Below are positions 1-4,985 of a DNA stretch of 5,793 bases, in pieces (position 1 is the stretch's first letter; every line of letters starts with the position of its first letter). The stretch is from assembly GCA_015484715.1 (NCBI GenBank), contig WFUY01000247.1:1-5793 (forward strand), read 5' to 3'. Below the pieces are notes generated by a model that worked only from the letters and a program-made list of their open reading frames with translations, searched no databases and was not told the DNA's origin. The position numbers were made by a program, and so were the translations under genes. The stretch is from Thermoflexales bacterium (GTDB taxonomy: Bacteria; Chloroflexota; Anaerolineae; S140-20).

Positions 1-2
1 CA

Positions 3-491
3 GGGGAGATCGGCCATATGGTGGTGGAGCCGGACGGGCCGCCCTGTCCTTGCGGGCGCTGGGGCTGTCTAGAGGCCCTTGCCAGTGGTACTGCCCTGGG
101 GCGTCAGGCCCGCGAATTGGCTGCCCGGGGCCAGGCCGAGGTGATCCTGCGCCGGGCAGGCCGCCTGGAGGCCATTGACGGGGCAACCGTCGGCGACGCT
201 GCGCTTCAGGGAGACCCGGTGGCCCAAGAGTTGATCCGGCGAGCTGGCTACTATCTGGGACTTGCCATCACCAACCTGATGCACCTGCTGAATCCGGCCC
301 GCTTCGTCCTGGGCGGGGGGGTTACCCAGGTGGGGGACCTCCTCTTCGACGCGATCAAGGCCACGGTCCGGGAGCGGACGATGGGGCCGCTCTACTGGGA
401 GGGGGTGGAGATCGTGCCAGCCGAGTTGGGCGATGATGTGGGGCTCCTGGGGGCGCTGGCCCTTGTCCTCTCCGAAGCCGAAGCAGCGTAG
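3..491 (+). CDS. ROK-family sugar kinase (glucokinase-like), C-terminal part, 5' truncated by window edge
   Basis: The reading frame is open from base 3 to the TAG at 489-491, giving about 162 residues, roughly half of a normal ROK protein of about 300-320 residues. The first visible residues are GEIGHMVVEPDGPPCPCGRW followed by GCLEA. This is the ROK signature: the Glu/His of GEIGH contact sugar hydroxyls, and His plus the three cysteines of CPCGxxGC form the structural zinc site. The later segment LMHLLNPARFVLGGGV (about 262-321) is the conserved C-terminal ROK block. By family knowledge it phosphorylates glucose or a related hexose with ATP in the cytoplasm. The catalytic Asp and the ATP-binding N-terminal motif lie upstream of the window, so glucokinase cannot be separated from fructokinase, N-acetylglucosamine or mannosamine kinase, or from a ROK repressor, although no repressor evidence is visible. 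The ATG at 18 lies inside the signature motif and is not the true start. The stop codon touches the next gene's ATG. Confidence 0.9.
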   Translation, partial: GEIGHMVVEPDGPPCPCGRWGCLEALASGTALGRQARELAARGQAEVILRRAGRLEAIDGATVGDAALQGDPVAQELIRRAGYYLGLAITNLMHLLNPARFVLGGGVTQVGDLLFDAIKATVRERTMGPLYWEGVEIVPAELGDDVGLLGALALVLSEAEAA

Positions 492-2270
492 ATGAACAGA
501 CTCTCCCGCTGGATTGTAGATGGCTATCGTGCGCTGGCGCGGGCGTACTACCACCTCCGGTATCGGGCCGTGGCCCGTCAGTTGGGCTCGCTGACGGAGC
601 CTTCTCCAGGAGCCCCGCACGACCGACGCCCCGGCTTCATCATCATCCAGTTGGATGGCCTCTCCTACGATCACCTGGTCCAGGCGCTGGCTCAGGGGTA
701 CGCCCCCCACATCAAGCGGTTGCTCGCCTCCGGGCAGGTCCGGCTCGCGCCCTGGCGTTGTGGCCTGCCCAGTACCACGCCGGCCGTCCAGGCCGGCCTG
801 ATGTTTGGCGACAACGAGGACATTCCCGGCTTCCGTTGGTACGAGAAGGAACGGCAGCGCTCGCTGGTCTGCAAGTGGCCCGGCCATGCCCGCCTGATCC
901 AATCGCGCCTGGCTGCCCGGCGACCTGGCATCCTGCGCGGCGGCTCCAGCTACTTCAACGTCCTGGACGGTGAAGCCGAGTGGGCGGTCTTCACCTTGAG
1001 CGCTCTCCGTCCCCCCCGTCTTTTCAGCAGCGTGCGGAGCCTGGGGGTGCTCTTCCTTTTCCTGCTCAGCCCTCGACGCATCCTGCGCATCGTAGGGCTC
1101 ACCCTCTGGTATTACCTGAAGGACCTAATGCGTCGCCTTTGGGCTGCCCTGCAGCCAGGAAGGTCCTCTTATCGTCTCTTCGATCCCCTTTCTCCCCTCT
1201 TCCACATCTTCATCAACATCCTCTTCCAAGAAGTGCAGACCTTCGGCGTGATGCTGGACATCTACCGGGGAGCACCGGCCATCTACGTCAACTTCACCAC
1301 CTACGACGAAGTGGCTCACCAGGTCGGTCCTACCCACAAGCTCGCCTTTCAGGCCATCAAGCAGGCCGACCGCCAGATCCAGCGCATCAACCGGATGCGC
1401 GTGCACACCACCAGCCGCCGTTACGACCTCTACATCCTCTCCGACCACGGGATCACCCCCTCGGTTCCCTTCCAGGAGCGGTTTGGACAGCGGCTAGGGG
1501 ACTACCTACGGGAGCAGATCGGCGACCCGTTGGTCTTGGAGGAGACGGGCGAAGCCCACGAGCAGACCCTGGCCAAGGCCCGTTACCTGGCCGACGAACT
1601 GCAGGGGCTGGAAGAACAGCTCTCCTCACGGGGGGCGGCCATTGTGCGAGCTGCCCGTCGCTACGTCAACCGGCGCATCCCCGCCGATTGGGAACACGAG
1701 GGCTGGGACCTGGCCCGTCGGAGGGACGTCATCGTTCAGGACTCAGGCCCCTTGGCCCACGTCTACTTCAACGTGACCCAGGACCGGCTTATCCTGAGTG
1801 ACATCGTGCTCCTCTACCCCCGGCTGCTCAACAATCTGCTCGACCATCCCGGCATCGGCCTGGTGGTGGGGCTGGAGGATGGGGCGGTGATCGTGATGGG
1901 CAAGGGAGGAACGCTCTCGGTGCGGGATGGCGAAGTCCGCCGGCACGGCGACGACCCGCTGGCTGGGCTGGCCGACCGGGATTACCTGCTGGAGCAGATC
2001 GCCCGGTTGGCCCGCTTTCCCCATTCCGGTGATCTGATCCTCTTCGGGGCCTGGCTGGAGGATGGGCGGGTGATCAGCTTCGAGAATCAGCGGGGAACCC
2101 ACGGGGGGATCGGTGGGCCTCAAGGATACCCCTTCCTCATCTACCCGGCGGAGATCGGGCTTGCTCTGAACCACGTGCGCAACGCGACGGACCTCTACAC
2201 CCACTTTCGCCGCTACCGCCTTCCCGAGAGGGTCCATCCCCGGAGCCAGCCGGGAAGTTCCGTCCAGTAG
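492..2270 (+). CDS. Alkaline phosphatase superfamily / type I phosphodiesterase-like protein, probably membrane-associated
   Basis: This 592-residue protein carries a complete set of alkaline-phosphatase-superfamily metal ligands. QLDG gives Asp55. PSTTPAV gives the likely nucleophile Thr96 (Thr95 is the alternative). YDEVAH gives Asp272 and His276. SDHG gives Asp318 and His319. THGG gives His537. By analogy with nucleotide pyrophosphatase/phosphodiesterases these build a two-metal site that hydrolyses phosphate esters or diesters; the substrate is unknown. The block GDNEDIPGFRWYEKE (about 107-120) recalls a family known in actinobacteria in which such a domain is attached to a phage-holin-like membrane segment. 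Here hydrophobic stretches at about 176-208 and 234-256 lie between the nucleophile and the second metal motif and could anchor the protein to the membrane. The Arg/Tyr-rich N-terminus has no clear signal peptide. The ATG directly follows the ROK stop codon and no good Shine-Dalgarno is seen, which suggests translational coupling. All catalytic positions are intact, so it is probably an active enzyme. Confidence 0.82.
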   Translation: MNRLSRWIVDGYRALARAYYHLRYRAVARQLGSLTEPSPGAPHDRRPGFIIIQLDGLSYDHLVQALAQGYAPHIKRLLASGQVRLAPWRCGLPSTTPAVQAGLMFGDNEDIPGFRWYEKERQRSLVCKWPGHARLIQSRLAARRPGILRGGSSYFNVLDGEAEWAVFTLSALRPPRLFSSVRSLGVLFLFLLSPRRILRIVGLTLWYYLKDLMRRLWAALQPGRSSYRLFDPLSPLFHIFINILFQEVQTFGVMLDIYRGAPAIYVNFTTYDEVAHQVGPTHKLAFQAIKQADRQIQRINRMRVHTTSRRYDLYILSDHGITPSVPFQERFGQRLGDYLREQIGDPLVLEETGEAHEQTLAKARYLADELQGLEEQLSSRGAAIVRAARRYVNRRIPADWEHEGWDLARRRDVIVQDSGPLAHVYFNVTQDRLILSDIVLLYPRLLNNLLDHPGIGLVVGLEDGAVIVMGKGGTLSVRDGEVRRHGDDPLAGLADRDYLLEQIARLARFPHSGDLILFGAWLEDGRVISFENQRGTHGGIGGPQGYPFLIYPAEIGLALNHVRNATDLYTHFRRYRLPERVHPRSQPGSSVQ

Positions 2271-2275
2271 GGAGA

Positions 2276-2304
2276 TTGGCAGAGCGGGGCAATCGGGTTA
2301 TAAT
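2276..2304 (+). promoter_or_regulatory. Sigma-70-type promoter for ftsY-prfB
   Basis: The -35 box is TTGGCA (2276-2281), followed by a 17-nt spacer and a perfect -10 box TATAAT (2299-2304). Transcription would start near 2310-2312, giving an untranslated leader of about 112 nt before the ftsY GTG. The -35 begins only 5 nt after the preceding stop codon. No terminator is seen before it, so read-through from the upstream genes may add to expression. Confidence 0.72.
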
Positions 2305-2310
2305 TTGTGC

Positions 2311-2387
2311 GGTGCCAGTCCACCCTCCCGCAGGAGACGATTGACCGCGCTCTGAACCCTGTGGGAGGGTGTACAGTGCTTGATACC
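2311..2387 (+). ncRNA. Structured RNA leader of ftsY (candidate; class unknown)
   Basis: Bases 2321-2334 (CACCCTCCCGCAGG) pair with 2358-2371 (CCTGTGGGAGGGTG) in a 14-bp stem with a single G-U wobble and a 23-nt loop. A weaker outer helix, GGTG (2311-2314) with TACC (2384-2387), would close a roughly 77-nt element that starts at the predicted transcription start. No run of T follows, so it is not a standard intrinsic terminator. It could be a cis-regulatory leader, a stability element or a small RNA processed from the ftsY transcript. No known riboswitch class was recognised. The stem is directly visible; any function is inference. Confidence 0.4.
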
Positions 2388-2407
2388 TGATCTCCCGAAC
2401 GGTTTTC

Positions 2408-2413
2408 AGGAGG
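2408..2413 (+). promoter_or_regulatory. Ribosome binding site deciding the GTG start of ftsY
   Basis: AGGAGG lies 10 nt before the GTG at 2424. This supports GTG rather than a later ATG as the start, and the resulting N-terminus begins with a normal FtsY helix ([12 protein letters not shown]). Confidence 0.7.
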
Positions 2414-2423
2414 CGATCCAAAC

Positions 2424-3323
2424 GTGACCAGCTTTCTCGACAGCCTGACCCGCACCCGGCGGTCCGTCTTCGGGCGCATTGCCAACCTGTTGGGAGCGGG
2501 AGAGATCACCGATGAGACGTGGGACGAACTGGAAGCGCTGTTGATCCAGGCCGATGTGGGGGTCGAGACCACCCTGGAGGTGATCGAGACGCTCCAGCGG
2601 CGGGTACGTCAGGAGGGGATCGTCCGCGCGTCGGACCTCTATCAGGCGTTGCGGGAAGAGTTGCGGGCCCTGCTGCCCTCACCGCCGCCGTTGGCGCTGG
2701 AGAAGCCACGGATGCTGACGGTGGTGCTGATCGTGGGGGTCAACGGGTCGGGGAAGACGACCAGCATTGGCAAGATGGCCTACTACTACAAGCAGCGGGG
2801 GCGCAAAGTGGTCCTGGCAGCCGGCGATACCTTCCGAGCCGCGGCCATCGAGCAGCTCCAGATATGGGGGGAGCGGGCCGGCGTTCCGGTCATCGCCGGG
2901 CAGCCGGGGGGGGATCCTGGCGCGGTGCTCTACGATGCCATCCGTGCCTCCCGGGCTCGGGGCTATGACCTGCTCATCGCCGACACGGCCGGCCGGCTCC
3001 ACACCCAGTACAACTTGATGGCCGAGTTGAAGAAGATGCACGGTGTGGCCCGTAAGAACGTCCATGAGGCCCCCCACGAGACCCTGCTGGTGCTGGACGC
3101 TGCCACGGGTCAGAACGCCCTCTCTCAGGCCCGCTACTTCCAGGAAGCCGTCGAAGTCACCGGCATCATCCTGGCCAAGTTGGACGGCTCGGCCAAAGGT
3201 GGGATGGTCTTTGCCATCGCCCGGCAGTTGGGGCTTCCCATCCGTTTTGTGGGCACCGGTGAGCGCATCGAGGACTGGGCGGAATTCGACCCGGACCTCT
3301 TCATCGAAGGACTCTTTGCGTAG
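2424..3323 (+). CDS. ftsY: Signal recognition particle receptor FtsY
   Basis: The 299-residue protein is the SRP receptor GTPase, which docks SRP-ribosome-nascent-chain complexes at the membrane and hands them to SecYEG. The N domain four-helix bundle occupies about 1-90. The G domain follows with the P-loop GVNGSGKT (105-112), DTFRAAA (135-141), DTAGR (187-191), the insertion-box-associated DAATGQNA (225-232), the guanine-specificity motif [10 protein letters not shown] (251-260; TKLD is the more usual form) and the closing [14 protein letters not shown] (277-290). These SRP GTPase motifs, together with the lack of a methionine-rich M domain, point to FtsY rather than Ffh. The long acidic A domain of E. 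coli FtsY is absent, as in many non-proteobacterial FtsY proteins, so membrane attachment probably relies on the N-terminal amphipathic helix. It starts with GTG behind a good Shine-Dalgarno and its own promoter. prfB follows after 16 nt, so the two probably form one transcription unit. Confidence 0.96.
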   Translation: MTSFLDSLTRTRRSVFGRIANLLGAGEITDETWDELEALLIQADVGVETTLEVIETLQRRVRQEGIVRASDLYQALREELRALLPSPPPLALEKPRMLTVVLIVGVNGSGKTTSIGKMAYYYKQRGRKVVLAAGDTFRAAAIEQLQIWGERAGVPVIAGQPGGDPGAVLYDAIRASRARGYDLLIADTAGRLHTQYNLMAELKKMHGVARKNVHEAPHETLLVLDAATGQNALSQARYFQEAVEVTGIILAKLDGSAKGGMVFAIARQLGLPIRFVGTGERIEDWAEFDPDLFIEGLFA

Positions 3324-3330
3324 AGGGAGG
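3324..3330 (+). promoter_or_regulatory. Ribosome binding site of prfB
   Basis: AGGGAGG begins right after the ftsY stop codon and ends 9 nt before the ATG at 3340. A second purine-rich GAGGAG touches the ATG but is too close to serve as a Shine-Dalgarno. This site supports the short zero-frame start of prfB, which precedes the frameshift. Confidence 0.65.
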
Positions 3331-3339
3331 AACGAGGAG

Positions 3340-4441
3340 ATGGAAGAGTTGCAGCTTCGCATCGCGGCCCTGCAGGAGAAACTCGAACATATCTGGAGGT
3401 ATCTTTGACATCGTCAAGAAGGAAGAGGAGCTGAGCCGACTGGAGAAGGAGGCCAGCCGTCCCACCTTCTGGGACAGCCCGGAGACGGCTCAGGCGGTGA
3501 TGCGGGACCTGGCCGCCCTGCGGGAGGAGGTGGACCGCTGGAAGGCATACCGGCAGCGGTTGGAGGATACCGCCGAACTGCTGCAACTGGCCGTGGAGGA
3601 GGATGACCAGGCCCTCCTCGAGGAAGTCGCTGCTGAGGTGGATGGGCTGGAGGCGGAGATGAAACGGTTGGAGTTCAAGATGCTCCTCTCCGGCCCCCAC
3701 GATCGGGCCGATGCTATCCTCGCCATCCACGCGGGTGCTGGTGGCACCGATGCCCAGGACTGGGCCCAGATGCTCCTGCGGATGTACCTGCGCTGGGCCG
3801 AGGCCAAGGGCTACAAGACGGAACTTCTAGACAAGCTGGATGGGGAGGAGGCCGGCATCAAGCGGGCGATGGTGCGCGTCAGCGGCCCCTATGCCTATGG
3901 CTACCTGCGGGCGGAGCGGGGCGTCCATCGGCTGGTTCGTCTCTCTCCCTTCGACGCAGCCCATCGGCGTCATACTTCCTTCGCGCTGGTCGAGGTCTGG
4001 CCCGACATCGCCGACGAGATCGAGATTGAGATTGACCCCAACGACCTGCAGATCGAGACCTTCCGGGCGGCCGGCGCGGGAGGGCAGCACGTCCAGAAGA
4101 ACGAGACCGCCGTGCGCATCACCCACATCCCCACCGGCATCGTCGTCTCCTGCCAGAATGAGCGCTCCCAGACCCAGAATCGGGAGATGGCCCTGCGCAT
4201 CCTCCGGGCTCGGCTGTACGAGTTGGAGGAGCGCAAGAAGCAGGCGGAGCTGGCAGCCCTGAAGGGAGATCACGTCGAAGCGGGATGGGGCAACCAGATC
4301 CGCTCCTACGTCTTGCACCCCTACCAGATGGTCAAGGATCACCGGACCGGTTACGAGACAGGCAACGCGGCGGCCGTCCTGGATGGGGCCCTTGACCCTC
4401 TCATCGAAGCCTACCTGCGGGTGATCCCTGAGAGGGCCTGA
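3340..4441 (+). CDS. prfB: Peptide chain release factor 2 (RF2), with programmed +1 frameshift
   Basis: RF2 recognises UGA and UAA stop codons in the ribosomal A site and triggers release of the finished protein. Translation starts at ATG 3340 and runs 22 codons ([12 protein letters not shown]... WRYL) to an in-frame TGA at 3406-3408. Skipping T3406 moves ribosomes to the frame that starts with GAC at 3407 and continues 344 codons to the TGA at 4439-4441. The product is 366 residues, close to the 365 of E. coli RF2. The N-terminal coiled-coil domain is followed by the SPF stop-codon recognition tripeptide at 202-204 and the catalytic GAGGQ, with GGQ at 247-249. Gln249 is the residue methylated by PrmC in known RF2 proteins. 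The residue aligned with E. coli position 246 is Ala243, the usual form rather than the less active Thr of E. coli K-12. The gene lies 16 nt behind ftsY. Annotating only the second frame from GTG 3497 would lose 52 residues. Confidence 0.96.
3395..3409 (+). promoter_or_regulatory. Programmed +1 ribosomal frameshift site of prfB
   Basis: An internal Shine-Dalgarno GGAGG (3395-3399) is followed by TAT, the slippery CTT (3403-3405), the stop TGA (3406-3408) and C3409. This is the arrangement of the E. coli prfB site, including the 3-nt spacer to CTT and the weak TGAC stop context. When RF2 is scarce, ribosomes pause at UGA, peptidyl-tRNA-Leu slips from CUU to UUU, and full-length RF2 is made. 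This gives negative autoregulation of RF2. Confidence 0.95.
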
Positions 4442-4512
4442 TCTCAGGAGGTGACAGGGAAGCCGGCCTGCTCCTGCGAGGGTCAGTTCCCTGTCGCCTC
4501 AGCTTCTTGAGA
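4442..4512 (+). terminator. Terminator-like hairpin after prfB (no U-tract)
   Basis: Bases 4448-4461 (GAGGTGACAGGGAA) pair with 4487-4500 (TTCCCTGTCGCCTC) over 14 bp with one G-U wobble. An outer TCTCA (4442-4446) can also pair with TGAGA (4508-4512). The stem starts 6 nt after the prfB stop codon, where transcript ends are expected. No T-run follows, so it may instead be a 3'-end-protecting stem or work with a factor. Confidence 0.5.
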
Positions 4513-4524
4513 CAAGCTTCTCAA
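4502..4524 (+). repeat. Upstream half-site cluster related to the protease-promoter operator
   Basis: GCTTC occurs at 4502-4506 and 4516-4520, and the inverted pair TTGAGA (4507-4512) / TCTCAA (4519-4524) flanks a 6-nt spacer. The string CTTGAGACAAGCTTC (4506-4520) resembles CTTGACAAAGCTTC (4552-4565) at the promoter downstream. This may be an auxiliary binding site for the same regulator. It also overlaps the outer arm of the prfB hairpin, so part of the pattern may have that origin. Confidence 0.35.
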
Positions 4525-4539
4525 TGCCTGGGTAGTTAT

Positions 4540-4570
4540 GTTTTGAAGCATCTTGACAAAGCTTCAAAAC
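4540..4570 (+). promoter_or_regulatory. Palindromic operator overlapping the -35 box of the protease promoter
   Basis: GTTTTGAAGC (4540-4549) and GCTTCAAAAC (4561-4570) form a perfect 10-bp inverted repeat around an 11-nt centre that contains the TTGACA -35 box. The geometry of two half-sites about two helical turns apart, centre to centre, fits a dimeric transcription factor that would block or recruit RNA polymerase. The regulator is not encoded in the window and cannot be named. Confidence 0.55.
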
Positions 4571-4581
4571 TGTGCTATAAA
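4553..4581 (+). promoter_or_regulatory. Sigma-70-type promoter of the S8 protease
   Basis: A perfect -35 box TTGACA (4553-4558), a 17-nt spacer and TATAAA (4576-4581) form a near-consensus promoter. TGC directly before the -10 (4573-4575) gives an extended -10 (TGN). Transcription would start near 4586-4589, leaving a leader of about 400 nt before the protease ATG. Such a strong core promoter with an operator over the -35 suggests tight regulation. Confidence 0.72.
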
Positions 4582-4815
4582 GGTCACTAGAATCCTTTGC
4601 CGTGAGCAAGTACCCCGGTAGATTGCCGTGAAGGCTCGGACAGGTGCTCGGAATCCGTCCAGCCTGAACCAGCAGAGCAGTCAGGGCTTCCTGCCAGCTT
4701 TGCCACTATTCTCCTCTTTGCCCCTGACACGATTCCTCGGTAGTACGTATCTAAGCGCCAGTGCCTCGTCGAACCCTCCTGGGGTCTCGGCCTGATCTTA
4801 ACTTCTCCACGTTGG

Positions 4816-4833
4816 TGGTGCACCGGTGCACCA
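4816..4833. repeat. 18-bp perfect palindrome built from two GGTGCACC units
   Basis: TGGTGCACCGGTGCACCA reads identically on both strands. Its core is two tandem copies of the self-complementary octamer GGTGCACC (4817-4824 and 4825-4832). It lies about 230 nt downstream of the predicted transcription start and 153 nt before the protease ATG. It could be a protein-binding site or a cruciform or RNA hairpin; as an RNA hairpin it would need a few unpaired central bases. Confidence 0.6.
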
Positions 4834-4870
4834 GCACGCTTGGGGTTGGTGTTCTTCCTGACCTTGGTGG

Positions 4871-4949
4871 AAAGGAGGTGATGCTGGCGGAAGAAAGTGT
4901 CTCCCACCGACCGGCTTCTCTCTTCTATCTATCGTCGGCTCTCAGCTAA
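4871..4949 (+). promoter_or_regulatory. Full anti-SD match and possible 22-codon leader ORF
   Basis: AAAGGAGGTGAT (4871-4882) is complementary to the whole 3' tail of 16S rRNA, the strongest Shine-Dalgarno in the window. The first ATG (4881) overlaps it with only 2 nt after GGAGG, too close for ordinary initiation. That ATG would open a 22-codon ORF (MLAEESVSHRPASLFYLSSA...) ending in TAA at 4947-4949, 36 nt before the protease start. A GTG at 4897 is too far. The site may serve a leader peptide, ribosome standby binding or regulation by pairing: TTGGTGG (4864-4870) can pair with CCACCGA (4904-4910) around it. Evidence for a translated peptide is weak. Confidence 0.25.
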
Positions 4950-4973
4950 TCTAGCAATGTCCAGGTAGATGGT

Positions 4974-4980
4974 AAGGAGG
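4974..4980 (+). promoter_or_regulatory. Ribosome binding site of the S8 protease
   Basis: AAGGAGG is followed by 5 nt (AAGAA) and the ATG at 4986. This fixes the start, and the ATG is immediately followed by a typical signal peptide. The in-frame TAA at 4947-4949 rules out a longer N-terminus. Confidence 0.8.
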
Positions 4981-4985
4981 AAGAA

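Larger units (their letters stand above)
4590..4973 (+). other. Long untranslated leader of the protease transcript, no confirmed gene
   Basis: These roughly 380 bases hold no convincing protein gene and are visibly less GC-rich than the flanking genes. Local structure includes the direct repeat TTGCCGTGA at 4597-4605 and 4623-4631, and a stem in which AGGCT+GGAC (4632-4636 and 4638-4641, bulged C4637) pairs with GTCC+AGCCT (4657-4665). It also includes a small CAGG-GCTT-CCTG hairpin at 4682-4693, a possible long-range GTCAGGG/CCCTGAC pair (4680-4686 with 4722-4728) and the 18-bp palindrome at 4816-4833. No known riboswitch core was recognised. It may be a regulatory 5' UTR or partly an unannotated small RNA. 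Confidence 0.4.

Noticed and set aside
69..902. Long minus-strand open frame opposite the ROK kinase and phosphodiesterase genes
   Set aside because: It is a high-GC shadow ORF: it crosses the junction of two well-supported genes, and its protein is rich in Arg, Gly and Pro with no recognisable domain.
2305..2423. The structured ftsY leader as the 4.5S SRP RNA gene (ffs)
   Set aside because: The conserved GGAA-tetraloop apex with its asymmetric internal loop (GGAAGCAGC-type sequence) is absent and the loop is 23 nt, so the identification fails.
2906..2913. Run of eight G within ftsY as a slippage or frameshift site
   Set aside because: The frame is intact on both sides and encodes the expected G-domain sequence, so there is no sign of recoding.
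3406..3408. The in-frame TGA near the start of prfB as a sequencing error or pseudogene mutation
   Set aside because: The surrounding GGAGG-TAT-CTT-TGA-C is the known programmed frameshift signal and the downstream frame is complete, so the stop is functional.
4871..4882. AAAGGAGGTGAT as the reverse complement of a 16S rRNA 3' end, marking a minus-strand rRNA gene
   Set aside because: Only these 12 bases match. The following sequence (GCTGGCGG) does not continue the 16S complement, and no other rRNA sequence is present.
4587..4907. A 106-codon open frame on the minus strand inside the protease leader
   Set aside because: It has no domain-like sequence, its composition looks non-coding, it has no good RBS, and it would be antisense to a well-supported leader.
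4761..4949. A 62-codon + strand ORF starting at 4761
   Set aside because: No RBS precedes ATG 4761 and the sequence spans the palindrome with no protein character. Only the last 22 codons have a nearby anti-SD match, recorded separately with low confidence.
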